Positions 1-8,022 of a stretch of 8,049 nt of DNA are shown here, one piece after another. Both the position numbers and the translations under genes were made by a program. Numbering within the stretch: position 1 is the stretch's first letter; each line of letters begins with the position of its first letter. The stretch covers positions 1-8,049 of the forward strand of contig JAWLCG010000227.1 in the NCBI GenBank assembly GCA_041687295.1, in the 5' to 3' direction. The stretch comes from JAWLCG01 sp041687295. GTDB lineage: Bacteria; Planctomycetota; Phycisphaerae; SM23-33; FEN-1343. The notes beneath the pieces are model-generated. The model saw only the letters and a list, made by a program, of their open reading frames with translations. It was not told the DNA's origin and searched no databases.

Positions 1-138
1 GTTGCCGCCGCACTCCAAAGGCGCGGTCCGCCCATCGCGCAGGGACACCCAGGCCGGTCCGGCCGGGGTCGAAAGGGCGATGGACTCGGCCGCCCATGAC
101 GGGGCTACAAGAGATGTGTGGATGTCATAGGAAGGCAT
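1..138 (-). CDS. possible 5' part of an unidentified gene, cut by the window edge
   Basis: A minus-strand reading frame starts at an ATG (136-138) and stays open for 46 codons to the window edge. It begins MPSYDIHTSLVAPSWAAESI and continues to a Gly/Cys-containing stretch (ECGGN). Most third codon positions are G or C, especially after the first 14 codons, as in the neighbouring genes. It would follow trpC in the same direction after a gap of 57 bp. Against it, there is no clear Shine-Dalgarno sequence before the ATG. A plus-strand frame that ends at TAG 128-130 is equally open and equally GC-rich at its third positions, so coding is not proven. The minus-strand peptide is the more protein-like of the two. 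I recognise no family and propose no function. Confidence 0.3.
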   Translation of the reverse strand, partial: MPSYDIHTSLVAPSWAAESIALSTPAGPAWVSLRDGRTAPLECGGN

Positions 139-158
139 TCCGTGGGCTTGGGCCGGAG

Positions 159-181
159 GCGCCTTGCGAACCCGTAGGCGC
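159..181 (-). terminator. weak stem-loop just after trpC
   Basis: GCGCCT (159-164) is complementary to AGGCGC (176-181) around an 11-base loop, starting 14 bases beyond the trpC stop. It sits where a terminator would be expected, but no T-run follows on the minus strand, so it is at best a weak or Rho-assisted end. It could equally be chance pairing in GC-rich DNA. Confidence 0.2.
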
Positions 182-195
182 AACCGGTAGACGGT

Positions 196-1008
196 CTACA
201 GGGGCCCGAGCAACTCGGTCATCTGGGCGGTGATATCGTCGCTGCGCATCAGCGACTCGCCGACCAGGATGCTCTGCACGCCGGAGCGGCGGAGGCGTTG
301 GACGTCTTGGCCCGTGTGAATGCCCGACTCGCTGACCAGGACGCGACGGTCGTCGACCATGTCGGCCAGGCGCAGGGTGGTGGCCAGGTCGGTCTGGAAG
401 GTCCGCAGGTCGCGGTTGTTGATGCCCAGCAGGACGTAGCCGCCGCGGGGGAAGCCCACCAGGCTGCGGACCTGCATGAGCTCGTCGGCGTCGTGGACCT
501 CGACCAGGCAGCTCAGGCCCAGGCTCGAGCCCAGGATGATCAGGTCCATCAGCTCGGCCGGCTTGAGGCAGGCGGCGATCAGCAGGATGGCGTCGGCCCC
601 TGCGACGCGACTCTGATAGACTTGGTAAGCGTCGACCAAAAAGTCTTTGCGGAGGATGGGCAGCTCGACGGCGTCCTTGACGAGCTGGACGTAGCTGAGG
701 TGGCCCTGGAAGTAGTGCTCGTCGGTCAGGACGCTCAGGGCCGTCGCCCCGCCGGCGGCGTAGGTGCGGGCGATGGCGACGGGGTCGAAATCGGGCCGAA
801 TGACGCCGGCTGAGGGCGAGGCCTTCTTCACCTCGGCGATGAGGTTGGCGGCCCGGCGGGGCTTGGCGATCAGCGCGGCGTAGAAGTTTCGGCAGCGCGG
901 CATGTCGGCCGACTGGGCCTTCAGGGCCTCCAGCGGCACGGCGGCGCGGGCCTGGGCGACCTCTTTGCGCTTGGTCTGGACGATCTCCTGCAATATATTC
1001 CTGGCCAT
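196..1008 (-). CDS. trpC: indole-3-glycerol-phosphate synthase
   Basis: This cytoplasmic enzyme closes the ring of 1-(2-carboxyphenylamino)-1-deoxyribulose-5-phosphate to give indole-3-glycerol phosphate in tryptophan synthesis. The 270-residue product is full length for a stand-alone TrpC (beta/alpha)8 barrel and is not fused to TrpF. It opens with the typical ARNILQEIVQTKRKEV helix. The family's active-site blocks are all present: EVKKASPS (E59, K61, S64), SVLTDEHYFQG (92-102), LRKDF (K121), LVEVH (E170), GINNRDL (N197-N198), SESGI (226-230) and LVGESLM (248-254). The frame is open upstream to 1296, but that part is Pro/Arg-rich, lies antisense to the protease gene and has no family similarity, so the ATG at 1008 is chosen. 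An in-frame ATG at 1023 is a less likely alternative. No clear RBS is seen for either. No other trp gene lies in the window. It is divergent from the CPBP protease gene. Confidence 0.96.
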   Translation of the reverse strand: MARNILQEIVQTKRKEVAQARAAVPLEALKAQSADMPRCRNFYAALIAKPRRAANLIAEVKKASPSAGVIRPDFDPVAIARTYAAGGATALSVLTDEHYFQGHLSYVQLVKDAVELPILRKDFLVDAYQVYQSRVAGADAILLIAACLKPAELMDLIILGSSLGLSCLVEVHDADELMQVRSLVGFPRGGYVLLGINNRDLRTFQTDLATTLRLADMVDDRRVLVSESGIHTGQDVQRLRRSGVQSILVGESLMRSDDITAQMTELLGPL

Positions 1009-1054
1009 CGTGATCCGCCGCATTCTGCTGGATAGTGGAACGCTTGAACGTCGG

Positions 1055-1068
1055 GAGCCTGGCGGCTC
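1055..1068. promoter_or_regulatory. small dyad in the trpC / protease divergent gap
   Basis: GAGCC (1055-1059) and GGCTC (1064-1068) are exact complements around TGGC, midway in the 92-bp space between the two divergent starts. The promoters of both genes must lie in or overlap this space unless they start farther away, but I could not pick out convincing -35/-10 boxes on either strand. The dyad could be an operator or an RNA hairpin in the trpC leader; it is short enough to be chance. Confidence 0.2.
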
Positions 1069-1100
1069 ACCCCCGTAACAGTACACCGAGCCCCAAGGCG

Positions 1101-2036
1101 ATGACCAGCATAAACACACTGGCCCAGTTGCTTTCGCAGGTGACGACCGCCCCGGCCGCCGAGGGGGCCGAGGAGGTCCTGCCGCCGGCTGTGATGGCCA
1201 TCCTGGCCGGTCTGGTGGCGGTCGAGGCGCTGGGGCTCTGGCTGCTGACGGCCCTGGGGGCCGTGCGGCGCGATCGGCTGCTGCTGCGCCAGGCACCGGC
1301 GCGACCCAATCGGCTCCACCTGCTGCTGGCGCTGGGGCTGATCGTGCTGCAGTTCATCCTCGAGGGCGGGGCGGGGCTGCTGCTGGCCCCGCCCGCGCCG
1401 GGCGTCCCGGCCGAGCCGACCCGACTGACCGAAATGCACCTGGTGGCCATGTGGATCGGTCGGCTGCTGACGCTGGGGGTGGCCCTGTGGCTGGCCCGGC
1501 GGACCTTCGCGATGGGCATCGGCGTCGGCGGGCTGGGCCTGACGAGCCGCCGCCTGGGCTCGGACACCCTCCGGGGGCTGGGGGGGCTGCTGGCGGTCTA
1601 CCCAGTCGTCCTGCTGCTGATCGTCATCGCCGTGCGCTTCGTGCCCCTCGAGCACCAGGGCCAGCACCCCGTGCTGGAGTTCGTCACCACGCCGGGCCGG
1701 GGGGTGGGCTGGCAGGTGCTGGCCGTGCTGACGGCTGTGGGACTGGCGCCGCTGCTGGAGGAGCTGATCTTCCGTGGCCTGCTGCAGTCGGCGCTCCGCG
1801 GGCCGTTGGGCGGGCCCTGGGGGGCCATCCTGGGCGCGGCGGCCATCTTCGCCGGCCTGCATATCACGGCCGGCCTGGGCAACCTGCACGCCATCGTGCC
1901 GCTGGGGGCCCTGGCGATCGGCCTGGGCTACCTCTACGAGCGGACCGGCCGGCTCTGGCCCAGCATCGTGATGCACGCCGCCTTCAACGCCATCAGCCTG
2001 GCCGCCACCTACGCCGAGGCCGCCCGCGCCGCCTGA
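1101..2036 (+). CDS. CPBP family intramembrane metalloprotease (CAAX/Abi type)
   Basis: This is a polytopic membrane protein of the CPBP (Rce1-like, Abi) family, whose members cleave substrates within the membrane; bacterial substrates are mostly unknown. With the ATG at 1101 it has 311 residues. Hydrophobic segments lie near 27-51, 71-95, 113-131, 159-180, 203-219, 236-251 and 262-278. All three diagnostic motifs are in order: EELIFR (E220, E221, R225), FAGLH (F250, H254) and HAAFN (H292, N296), so the active site looks intact. The sequence before 80 is loosely conserved in style and Ala/Glu-rich between 15 and 30. A GTG at 1035 in the same frame would add 22 residues (ERLNVGSL...) without membrane character; the ATG is preferred, though its upstream AAGG is very close. 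No bacteriocin or restriction genes adjoin it, so an immunity or Abi role is not suggested by context. Confidence 0.92.
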   Translation: MTSINTLAQLLSQVTTAPAAEGAEEVLPPAVMAILAGLVAVEALGLWLLTALGAVRRDRLLLRQAPARPNRLHLLLALGLIVLQFILEGGAGLLLAPPAPGVPAEPTRLTEMHLVAMWIGRLLTLGVALWLARRTFAMGIGVGGLGLTSRRLGSDTLRGLGGLLAVYPVVLLLIVIAVRFVPLEHQGQHPVLEFVTTPGRGVGWQVLAVLTAVGLAPLLEELIFRGLLQSALRGPLGGPWGAILGAAAIFAGLHITAGLGNLHAIVPLGALAIGLGYLYERTGRLWPSIVMHAAFNAISLAATYAEAARAA

Positions 2037-2082
2037 ACCAGCCCTTGCCCGCACCGACCGGTGGGGACTATGCTTGTAAGAC

Positions 2083-2122
2083 GTCAATGCGTCACTGCGT
2101 CACTGCGTCAACGCGTCGCGAC
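2083..2122 (+). repeat. left array, five 8-bp units
   Basis: Units in order are GTCAATGC, GTCACTGC, GTCACTGC, GTCAACGC and GTCGCGAC, perfectly spaced at 8 bp with no gaps. The array begins 46 bp after the protease stop codon. Because 8 is not a multiple of 3, translating it gives a run of shifting residues, so short reading frames across it are artefacts. Confidence 0.9.
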
Positions 2123-2140
2123 ACCCGTGTGTGCACGCGG

Positions 2141-2180
2141 GCCCGCAGGGCGGGACGCAACAGAGCGGGCTTTACTTCTG
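2141..2180 (+). terminator. possible weak terminator in the core of the repeat element
   Basis: GCCCGC (2141-2146) is complementary to GCGGGC (2165-2170), followed directly by TTTACTT. The T-rich tail fits an intrinsic terminator for the upstream protease gene, but the 18-base loop is long and the stem only six pairs, so this is a weak call. Confidence 0.25.
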
Positions 2181-2205
2181 CTGACCAGTGATACGGCCCC
2201 CTTCG

Positions 2206-2225
2206 CATGGCCGCAAGCGGCCATG
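2206..2225. repeat. perfect 9-bp hairpin within the core
   Basis: CATGGCCGC (2206-2214) and GCGGCCATG (2217-2225) are exact reverse complements separated only by AA. In practice the innermost pair or two would open to form the loop. No T-run follows on either strand, so it is not a standard terminator. It lies between the two repeat arrays, closer to the right one. Confidence 0.7.
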
Positions 2226-2236
2226 GCACCCGATCG

Positions 2237-2292
2237 CGACGCACTGACGCAGTGACGCAGTGACGCAGTGACGCATTGACGCATTGACGAGA
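2237..2292 (-). repeat. right array, seven 8-bp units, inverted relative to the left one
   Basis: Read on the plus strand the units are CGACGCAC-like, three of TGACGCAG, two of TGACGCAT and a half unit TGACGAGA; the reverse complement is the left-arm unit. The array ends 25 bp before the debranching-enzyme start codon and 12 bp before its ribosome binding site. It therefore occupies the 5' leader or core promoter of that gene. Differences in copy number there could change expression; this is inference. Confidence 0.88.
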
Positions 2293-2304
2293 CCCGACCT
2301 CAGC

Positions 2305-2310
2305 AAAGGA
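2305..2310 (+). promoter_or_regulatory. ribosome binding site of the debranching enzyme
   Basis: AAAGGA lies seven bases before the ATG at 2318. It settles the start: the family's N-terminal WLVANRLG block lies at residues 27-34 with this start, and the second ATG at 2325 is in another frame. Confidence 0.75.
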
Positions 2311-2317
2311 TTGCCCC

Positions 2318-4312
2318 ATGCCCCATGCCGCCCTGCCCGAGCCCATCGCCGTCGACTGCCGCGGCCTGGACCCTGCCGCCATGCTCCAGCGCGAGTGGCT
2401 GGTGGCCAATCGCCTGGGGGCCTACGCCTCGGGCACCGTCCTGGGCGCCAACAGCCGGCGCTACCACGGCCTGCTCATCGCGGCCACGCTGCCGCCGGTG
2501 GGCCGACAGATGATGGTCTCCAACCTTCACGAGCAGCTCGTCGTCGGCTCGCGGCGGTATGACCTGTCGACCTTCCGCTTCACCGACACCTACCACCCCG
2601 AGGGCTTCCGCCACCTGGTCCGCTTCGTCAACGACGCGGGGCCCACCTGGGAGTTCCGCTGCGGCGACTGCACGGTGACCAAAGAGGTCACGATGGCCGA
2701 GAACGCCAACGTCTCGGCCGTGCGGTACCGCGTGGAGGGGCCCCGCAGCGTCAAGCTGCTCGTTCGGCCCTTCGTGGCGCTGCGGGACTTCCACGGCACT
2801 CGCCAGGCGGGCAGCGACCTGTTCTTCGCAGCCGCCCCGGGCGGGGTGCTGGTGGAGGACCGCCTGCTGCACGCCCCACCGGTCTGGCTGGGCTGGGAGG
2901 GGGCGACCTTCCGCTCCGACGCGCAGTGGTGGCACCGCTTCGAGCACCCCACCGACATGCTCCGCGGCCAGGAGGGCTACGAGGACCTCTACTCGCCGGG
3001 CTTCTTCGAGCACGCCCTGGAGCCTGGGCAGGCCGCCCAGCTGACGTTCGCCTGCGAGCGGACCGGGCCGATCGACTTCGACGGCACACTCGCCGCCCGG
3101 CAGCAGCGGCTGGAGCGGCTGGTCGCCGGCGTCGGCGCCCCCGCCGACCGCACCACGAAACGCCTGGCCATGGCGGCTGACCCGTTCCTGGTCGTGCGCG
3201 ACACGCGGGCGGGCAGCTCGACGAGCATCCTGGCCGGCTACCACTGGTTCGCCGACTGGGGGCGCGACACCTTCATCAGCCTGCCCGGCCTGACGCTGCT
3301 GACCGGCCAGCTCGACCGGGCCCGGCAGATCCTGCTGACCTTCGCCGAGGCGATCCGCGACGGCATGGTGCCCAACCGCTTCGACGACTACGGCGGCAGC
3401 CCGCACTACAACAGCATCGACGCCTCGATGTGGTTCGTCCACGCCGTCGACCGCTACATCCGCACCACAGGCGACACCGACGCCTGGCGGCGCGACTTCA
3501 TGGCCCCCGTCGGGGCGATCCTGCGAGCCTACCACGACGGCACGCACTTCGACATCCACGCCGACGCCGATGGCCTGGTCGCCGGCGGCAACCGCGAAAC
3601 CCAGCTGACCTGGATGGACGCCAAGTTCGCCGGCCAGGCCATCACCCCCCGCGAGGGCAAGGCCGTCGAGGTCAACGCCCTCTACCTCGAGGGCCTGCAC
3701 ATCATGGCCGAGCGGTGCCGCGGTCTCGACGACAAGGCGGCCGACCACTTCGCCGCCGAGGCCCAGCGGGTCGGCGAGAGCTTCGCCCGCAGCTTCTGGT
3801 ACGCCGAAGGCGGCTACCTGTACGACTGCCTGGGCCCCAACGGCCCCGATGCGTCGCTGCGCCCCAACCAGGCCATCGCCATCGCCCAGCGCCACTGCCC
3901 GCTGCCGATCGAGCAGCAGCGTTCCGCCCTGCAGCGCGTCGCCGAGCAGCTGCTCACGCCGGTCGGCCTGCGGACGCTCGCCCCGACCGACGGGCGCTAC
4001 TGCGGCAGCTTGGGCGTCACCTGGGAGAGCCGCGACCGGGCGTATCACCAGGGGACGGTCTGGCCCTGGCTGATCGGGCCGTTCATCCAGGCGTACCTCA
4101 AGGTGAACGAGTTCTCCGACGCCGCCCGCGCCCAGGCCGCCCGCTGGCTGGAACCCTTCGACGCCCACCTCGAGCAGGCCGGCCTGGGCAGCGTCAGCGA
4201 GATCTTCGCCGGCGACGCCCCCCATGCCCCCGCTGGCTGTATCGCACAGGCCTGGAGCGTCGCCGAGGTCCTCCGCGCCAAGCTGATGGTCCAGCGTGGC
4301 ATGATCCTGTAA
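2318..4312 (+). CDS. glycogen debranching enzyme (amylo-alpha-1,6-glucosidase, GH133 type)
   Basis: This enzyme hydrolyses the alpha-1,6-linked glucose stubs left on limit-digested glycogen or related alpha-glucans; it is expected to be cytoplasmic and has no signal peptide. The 664-residue length fits the bacterial/archaeal form, which lacks the glucanotransferase half of the large eukaryotic enzyme. The N-terminal beta-rich domain (about 20-290) carries WLVANRLGAYASGTVLG and RRYHGLLIA (27-54). The C-terminal (alpha/alpha)6-type domain (about 290-664) has the characteristic AGYHWFADWGRDTFISLPGL (from 306), MVPNRFDDYGG, TWMDAK (432-436), GKAVEVNAL (from 447), RAYHQGTVWPWL (574-585) and EIFAGDAPHAPAGCIAQAWS (628-647). 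The acidic residues in DWGRD, TWMDA and EIF are the conserved candidates for catalysis and sugar binding; I cannot assign exact roles from sequence alone. No glycogen synthase, phosphorylase or branching-enzyme gene lies nearby. Confidence 0.95.
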   Translation: MPHAALPEPIAVDCRGLDPAAMLQREWLVANRLGAYASGTVLGANSRRYHGLLIAATLPPVGRQMMVSNLHEQLVVGSRRYDLSTFRFTDTYHPEGFRHLVRFVNDAGPTWEFRCGDCTVTKEVTMAENANVSAVRYRVEGPRSVKLLVRPFVALRDFHGTRQAGSDLFFAAAPGGVLVEDRLLHAPPVWLGWEGATFRSDAQWWHRFEHPTDMLRGQEGYEDLYSPGFFEHALEPGQAAQLTFACERTGPIDFDGTLAARQQRLERLVAGVGAPADRTTKRLAMAADPFLVVRDTRAGSSTSILAGYHWFADWGRDTFISLPGLTLLTGQLDRARQILLTFAEAIRDGMVPNRFDDYGGSPHYNSIDASMWFVHAVDRYIRTTGDTDAWRRDFMAPVGAILRAYHDGTHFDIHADADGLVAGGNRETQLTWMDAKFAGQAITPREGKAVEVNALYLEGLHIMAERCRGLDDKAADHFAAEAQRVGESFARSFWYAEGGYLYDCLGPNGPDASLRPNQAIAIAQRHCPLPIEQQRSALQRVAEQLLTPVGLRTLAPTDGRYCGSLGVTWESRDRAYHQGTVWPWLIGPFIQAYLKVNEFSDAARAQAARWLEPFDAHLEQAGLGSVSEIFAGDAPHAPAGCIAQAWSVAEVLRAKLMVQRGMIL

Positions 4313-4329
4313 GGCGGGCACCGCCCGCC
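4313..4329 (+). terminator. perfect stem-loop directly after the debranching-enzyme stop
   Basis: GGCGGGC (4313-4319), loop ACC, GCCCGCC (4323-4329) begins on the base after the TAA. It is a strong 7-bp GC stem, but no T-tract follows. It may act as a transcript-end stabiliser or a Rho-dependent pause rather than an intrinsic terminator. Confidence 0.45.
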
Positions 4330-4344
4330 GACGACGGCGCCAAT

Positions 4345-4397
4345 CGCCCCCGTGTGTCCCCATATAGCCCCGGGCATGCCCGGGGTCTTCGGGGGCG
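4345..4397. repeat. nested dyads: outer 8-bp stem around an 18-bp perfect palindrome
   Basis: CGCCCCCG (4345-4352) pairs exactly with CGGGGGCG (4390-4397). Inside them CCCCGGGCATGCCCGGGG (4368-4385) is a perfect palindrome. The structure lies between the debranching enzyme and the membrane-protein gene, ending 19 bases before the latter's Shine-Dalgarno sequence. It could be a protein-binding site, a REP-like palindrome, or a leader structure in the mRNA. GC-rich DNA makes such dyads less surprising, but the nesting is notable. Confidence 0.6.
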
Positions 4398-4416
4398 AAG
4401 GACCGCATTGAGAGTG

Positions 4417-4423
4417 AAAGGGA
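4417..4423 (+). promoter_or_regulatory. ribosome binding site of the membrane protein gene
   Basis: AAAGGGA ends four bases before the ATG at 4428. It supports that start, which also places a signal peptide at the extreme N-terminus. Confidence 0.65.
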
Positions 4424-4427
4424 TCGG

Positions 4428-5636
4428 ATGACCCGATTGGCCCTGCTGATGGTGCTGTTGCCGGCGTCGCTGGCGTGGGGGCAGGTGTCGGCGACGCTGG
4501 AGGCGAGTCTGGCCCCGCCGGAGGGGCCCGCGCCCTACCGGTCGGCGACGCTGACGGTGCGGAACGACCTGGGCCGGGCCATCGAGGCGGTGGCCCTGCG
4601 GGCGGGCGAGGGCGGGCCGACGCTGGTCTACCCGCTGCAGGTCGCCCCCGGCCGGCAGCGGACGCTGGAGGTGGCCCTGCCGGCGATCAGCCCCGACCAG
4701 CTCTACACGCTGGGGGCCCTGGACCGCTACTCCAACGGCCTGGCCGACGGCGAGGCGGACGTGCTGACCGAGACGCTCGTGCCGGTGGCCTGGCTGGCCG
4801 AGCAGGTCAGCCGGGAGGCGATGGTTCGGCCGGCGGCGTTCGAGGCCTTCGCCGACCTTCGCGTGGACTGGCCGGCCGAGCTGCGCCGCCGGGCCCTGGT
4901 GCTGCTGGGCGGCGTGGTGGTGCTGGCGGGCTTCGTGCTGCTGATTCATCCGCCCCGGCTGCGACTGGTCGGGCTGGTGGGCCTGGTGGCTGCGGCCACC
5001 GGGGTGCTGGCGTGGTCGGCGTCGGCGGTCGCCCCCCCGCCGGCCGAGGCCAACCAGTTCGAGCTGCTGCTCCGTGGGCCCGACAACCGTCTGTCGCTGC
5101 GAACGCTGACCGTCCTGGCCGGTCGGCGGAGCGTGCAGGCCCACGCCCGCACCGCCAACGCCTGGGTCCTCTACCCGGACCTGGCCGCCCTGGTGGCCGA
5201 CACCACGGTCCTTCGGCCGGCCGAGCCGGCCTTCTCCGACGGCGCCAGCGTCACCTACCGCGCCCAGCCGGGCCGGCTGCGGATGCTCGTCGCCCAGGGA
5301 CCCATCCCCTCGGGCATGCCCTACCCGCCGGAGGTGCAGCTGGTACCATCGGCCGAGGGGTGGACTCTCACCCCCGACCGCAGCGCCGGGCCGGGCCTGC
5401 TGGTGCTGGGCGGGCGGTTCGTGCCCGTGGGCTCGCTGACGATCCGCACGCCCCGCCGTCTGTCCGCCGATAGCGCCCTGCCTCTGGAGCGCCTGCACAG
5501 CGCCCCGGCCGAGTTCGGCCTGACGCCGGCGACCCTTCGCCTGCTGCGCTGGCTCGACGCCACCCGCCGCTTCGAGCCGCCCTACCTGGCCTGGCCCGTC
5601 GAGCGCGATGGCCAGGTCCAGCTGCTCGTCACCGCC

Positions 5637-5645
<9 letters not shown>
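4428..5645 (+). CDS. secreted two-helix membrane protein of unknown function
   Basis: I do not recognise a family for this 405-residue protein. Residues 1-18 look like a signal peptide (MTRLALLMVLLPASLAWG, with cleavage likely before Q19); there is no lipobox cysteine. A domain of about 130 residues follows, rich in short beta-prone stretches (SATLTVRNDLG, RTLEVALP). Two membrane helices come next, near 156-173 and 178-200, joined by the short basic turn HPPRLR. A C-terminal domain of about 200 residues has many Gly/Pro turns and ends in VERDGQVQLLVTALP. The signal peptide and the basic turn predict both large domains outside the cytoplasmic membrane, with only the turn inside. No cysteine or obvious catalytic motif stands out. 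Its 3' end overlaps the convergent rsmB gene by 9 bp. The good Shine-Dalgarno sequence, GC-rich third positions and coherent topology make it a real gene; an envelope role is only inference. Confidence 0.85.
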
Positions 5646-7001
<1,356 letters not shown>

Positions 7002-7003
7002 GG

Positions 7004-7957
7004 CTACTCGCCCCCCGCGCCGACCAGTCGATCGCCCGGCTCGACGCGGTAGCCGTTGACGAAGTCCCGCCAGGCCATCAGCCGTTTGCCGGCGACCTTG
7101 AGCTCGAGGATCTCCAGCCGACCGCCGCCGACGTGCAGACGCAGCTCGCGGTCGAACACGCCCGGCTCGCCCGGCTCGGGCTCGCCGGTGATCAGGGCCC
7201 GCGCCCGGGCGAGAATCACCCGCACGGGCGGGCGCCCCTCGTGGATGAAGTCCGCCGTCGCCCCGGGCCAGGGCCAGGTGCCGCGGATGCGGTTGGCCAG
7301 CTCCAGCGAGCTGGCCGAGAAGTCCAGCACGCCGTCAGCTTTGCTGAGCTTGGGCGCCAGCGTCGCCTTGGCCGGGTCCTGCTCGTGGGGCTCGATCGTC
7401 CCGGCCTCCAGGCCGGCGGCCGTGCGGACCATCAGCTCGGCGCCGGCCCCGGCCAGCTGGGCCCGCAGCTCCTCAGCCGTCGCCTCGGGGTCGATGGCGA
7501 CCGACTCCTGCAGCAGGATTGGGCCGGCGTCCATCCGGTCCACCAGCTCGAAGGTCGTCACCCCCGTCGTCGTCAGGCCGTGGATGATCGCCCAGTTCAC
7601 CGGGGCCGCCCCACGCAGCGCCGGCAGCAGCGAGGCGTGCATGTTCACCGCCCCGTGCGGGGCCAGGTCGCGCAGGGCCTGGCCGATCTTCTGGCCAAAA
7701 TCCACCACCGCCAGCAGCGACGGGGCCAGGGCCCCCACCGCCGCGAGGTGCTCGGGCACGTTCACGTTGGCCACCTGCTCGACGCGCAGGCCCAGCCCCC
7801 TGGCGTGCGCGTCCAGGGGCGTCGCACGCACCTTGCCCCCCCGCCCCGCCTGCCGCGGGGGCTGAGAGACCACCATCGGGATCTCATGGCCCGCCTCGTG
7901 CAACGCCTGCAGGCACGGCACAGCCACGTCCCCGCTGCCATAGAACACCATCCGCAT
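7004..7957 (-). CDS. fmt: methionyl-tRNA formyltransferase
   Basis: Fmt formylates the methionine on initiator tRNA using 10-formyl-tetrahydrofolate, so that translation can start in bacteria. The 317-residue length is standard. The N-terminal formyltransferase domain (1 to about 185) has the MRMVFYGSGDVAVPCL start and the AGRGGKVRATPL loop used for tRNA contact. The catalytic triad is intact: N105 and H107 in NMHASLLPALRGAAP, and D143 in DRMDAGP, matching N106/H108/D144 of the E. coli enzyme. The C-terminal tRNA-binding domain (about 204-317) begins with LAPKLSKADGVLDF. VDFGQ replaces the more usual FG-hydrophobic segment, a form I associate with planctomycetes. The frame is open upstream to the window edge but has no other start codon there, and the ATG at 7957 has a strong Shine-Dalgarno sequence. 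It is the first gene of a pair with rsmB; def, its common partner, is not in view. Confidence 0.96.
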   Translation of the reverse strand: MRMVFYGSGDVAVPCLQALHEAGHEIPMVVSQPPRQAGRGGKVRATPLDAHARGLGLRVEQVANVNVPEHLAAVGALAPSLLAVVDFGQKIGQALRDLAPHGAVNMHASLLPALRGAAPVNWAIIHGLTTTGVTTFELVDRMDAGPILLQESVAIDPEATAEELRAQLAGAGAELMVRTAAGLEAGTIEPHEQDPAKATLAPKLSKADGVLDFSASSLELANRIRGTWPWPGATADFIHEGRPPVRVILARARALITGEPEPGEPGVFDRELRLHVGGGRLEILELKVAGKRLMAWRDFVNGYRVEPGDRLVGAGGE

Positions 7958-7962
7958 GCCTT

Positions 7963-7968
7963 CTCCTT
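7963..7968 (-). promoter_or_regulatory. ribosome binding site of fmt
   Basis: AAGGAG on the minus strand, within AAAAGGAGAAGGC, lies five bases before the fmt ATG. It is the best Shine-Dalgarno match in the window and fixes the fmt start. Confidence 0.85.
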
Positions 7969-8022
7969 TTCCAGTCGCGCAAGCATTGTGCCCAGCGCCG
8001 CCCGGCGAACCAGGGAAATCCC

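Larger units (their letters stand above)
2083..2292. repeat. inverted pair of 8-bp tandem-repeat arrays enclosing a 114-bp core
   Basis: The space between the protease and debranching genes holds an array of the 8-bp unit GTCA(AT/CT)GC on the left and the same unit in reverse complement on the right. From the outside inward both arms show the same order of variants: AT-type units, then CT-type units, then a degenerate unit, then GTCGCGAC or GTCGCGAT. The left arm has five units and the right arm seven. The two arms can pair over about 40 bp, as a cruciform or a long RNA stem. The order shared by both arms points to one element with terminal inverted repeats, or to an inverted duplication, rather than two arrays grown independently. 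AGAC occurs just outside each end (2079-2082 and 2290-2293), a weak candidate for a target duplication. No protein is supported inside. Confidence 0.85.

Noticed and set aside
139..195. Possible tRNA because of GGGTTCGCAAGGC on the minus strand
   Set aside because: The TTC-loop-like string has no complementary T-stem, and no acceptor, D or anticodon arm can be drawn around it.
1009..1296. N-terminal extension of trpC by 96 residues
   Set aside because: The added part is Pro/Arg/Ser-rich, antisense to the protease gene and unlike any TrpC; the family sequence starts at the Met encoded at 1008.
1101..2036. Phage-abortive-infection or bacteriocin-immunity role for the CPBP protein
   Set aside because: The family is sometimes labelled Abi, but no phage, toxin, restriction or bacteriocin gene is adjacent, so context does not support defence.
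2083..2292. CRISPR array
   Set aside because: The units are 8 bp and directly adjacent with no spacers, the two arrays face each other, and no cas gene is present.
2061..2409. Short frames on both strands across the 8-bp repeat arrays
   Set aside because: Their residues come from translating an 8-bp tandem repeat in rotating frames (patterns such as CVTAS and HCVTAS); no start signals or family features support them.
2300..4408. Antisense open frame of 702 codons across the debranching-enzyme gene
   Set aside because: It is longer than the sense gene, but its translation is low-complexity Gly/Ala/Val/Asp-rich and mirrors the GC-rich third positions of the sense strand, which carries every GH133 motif.
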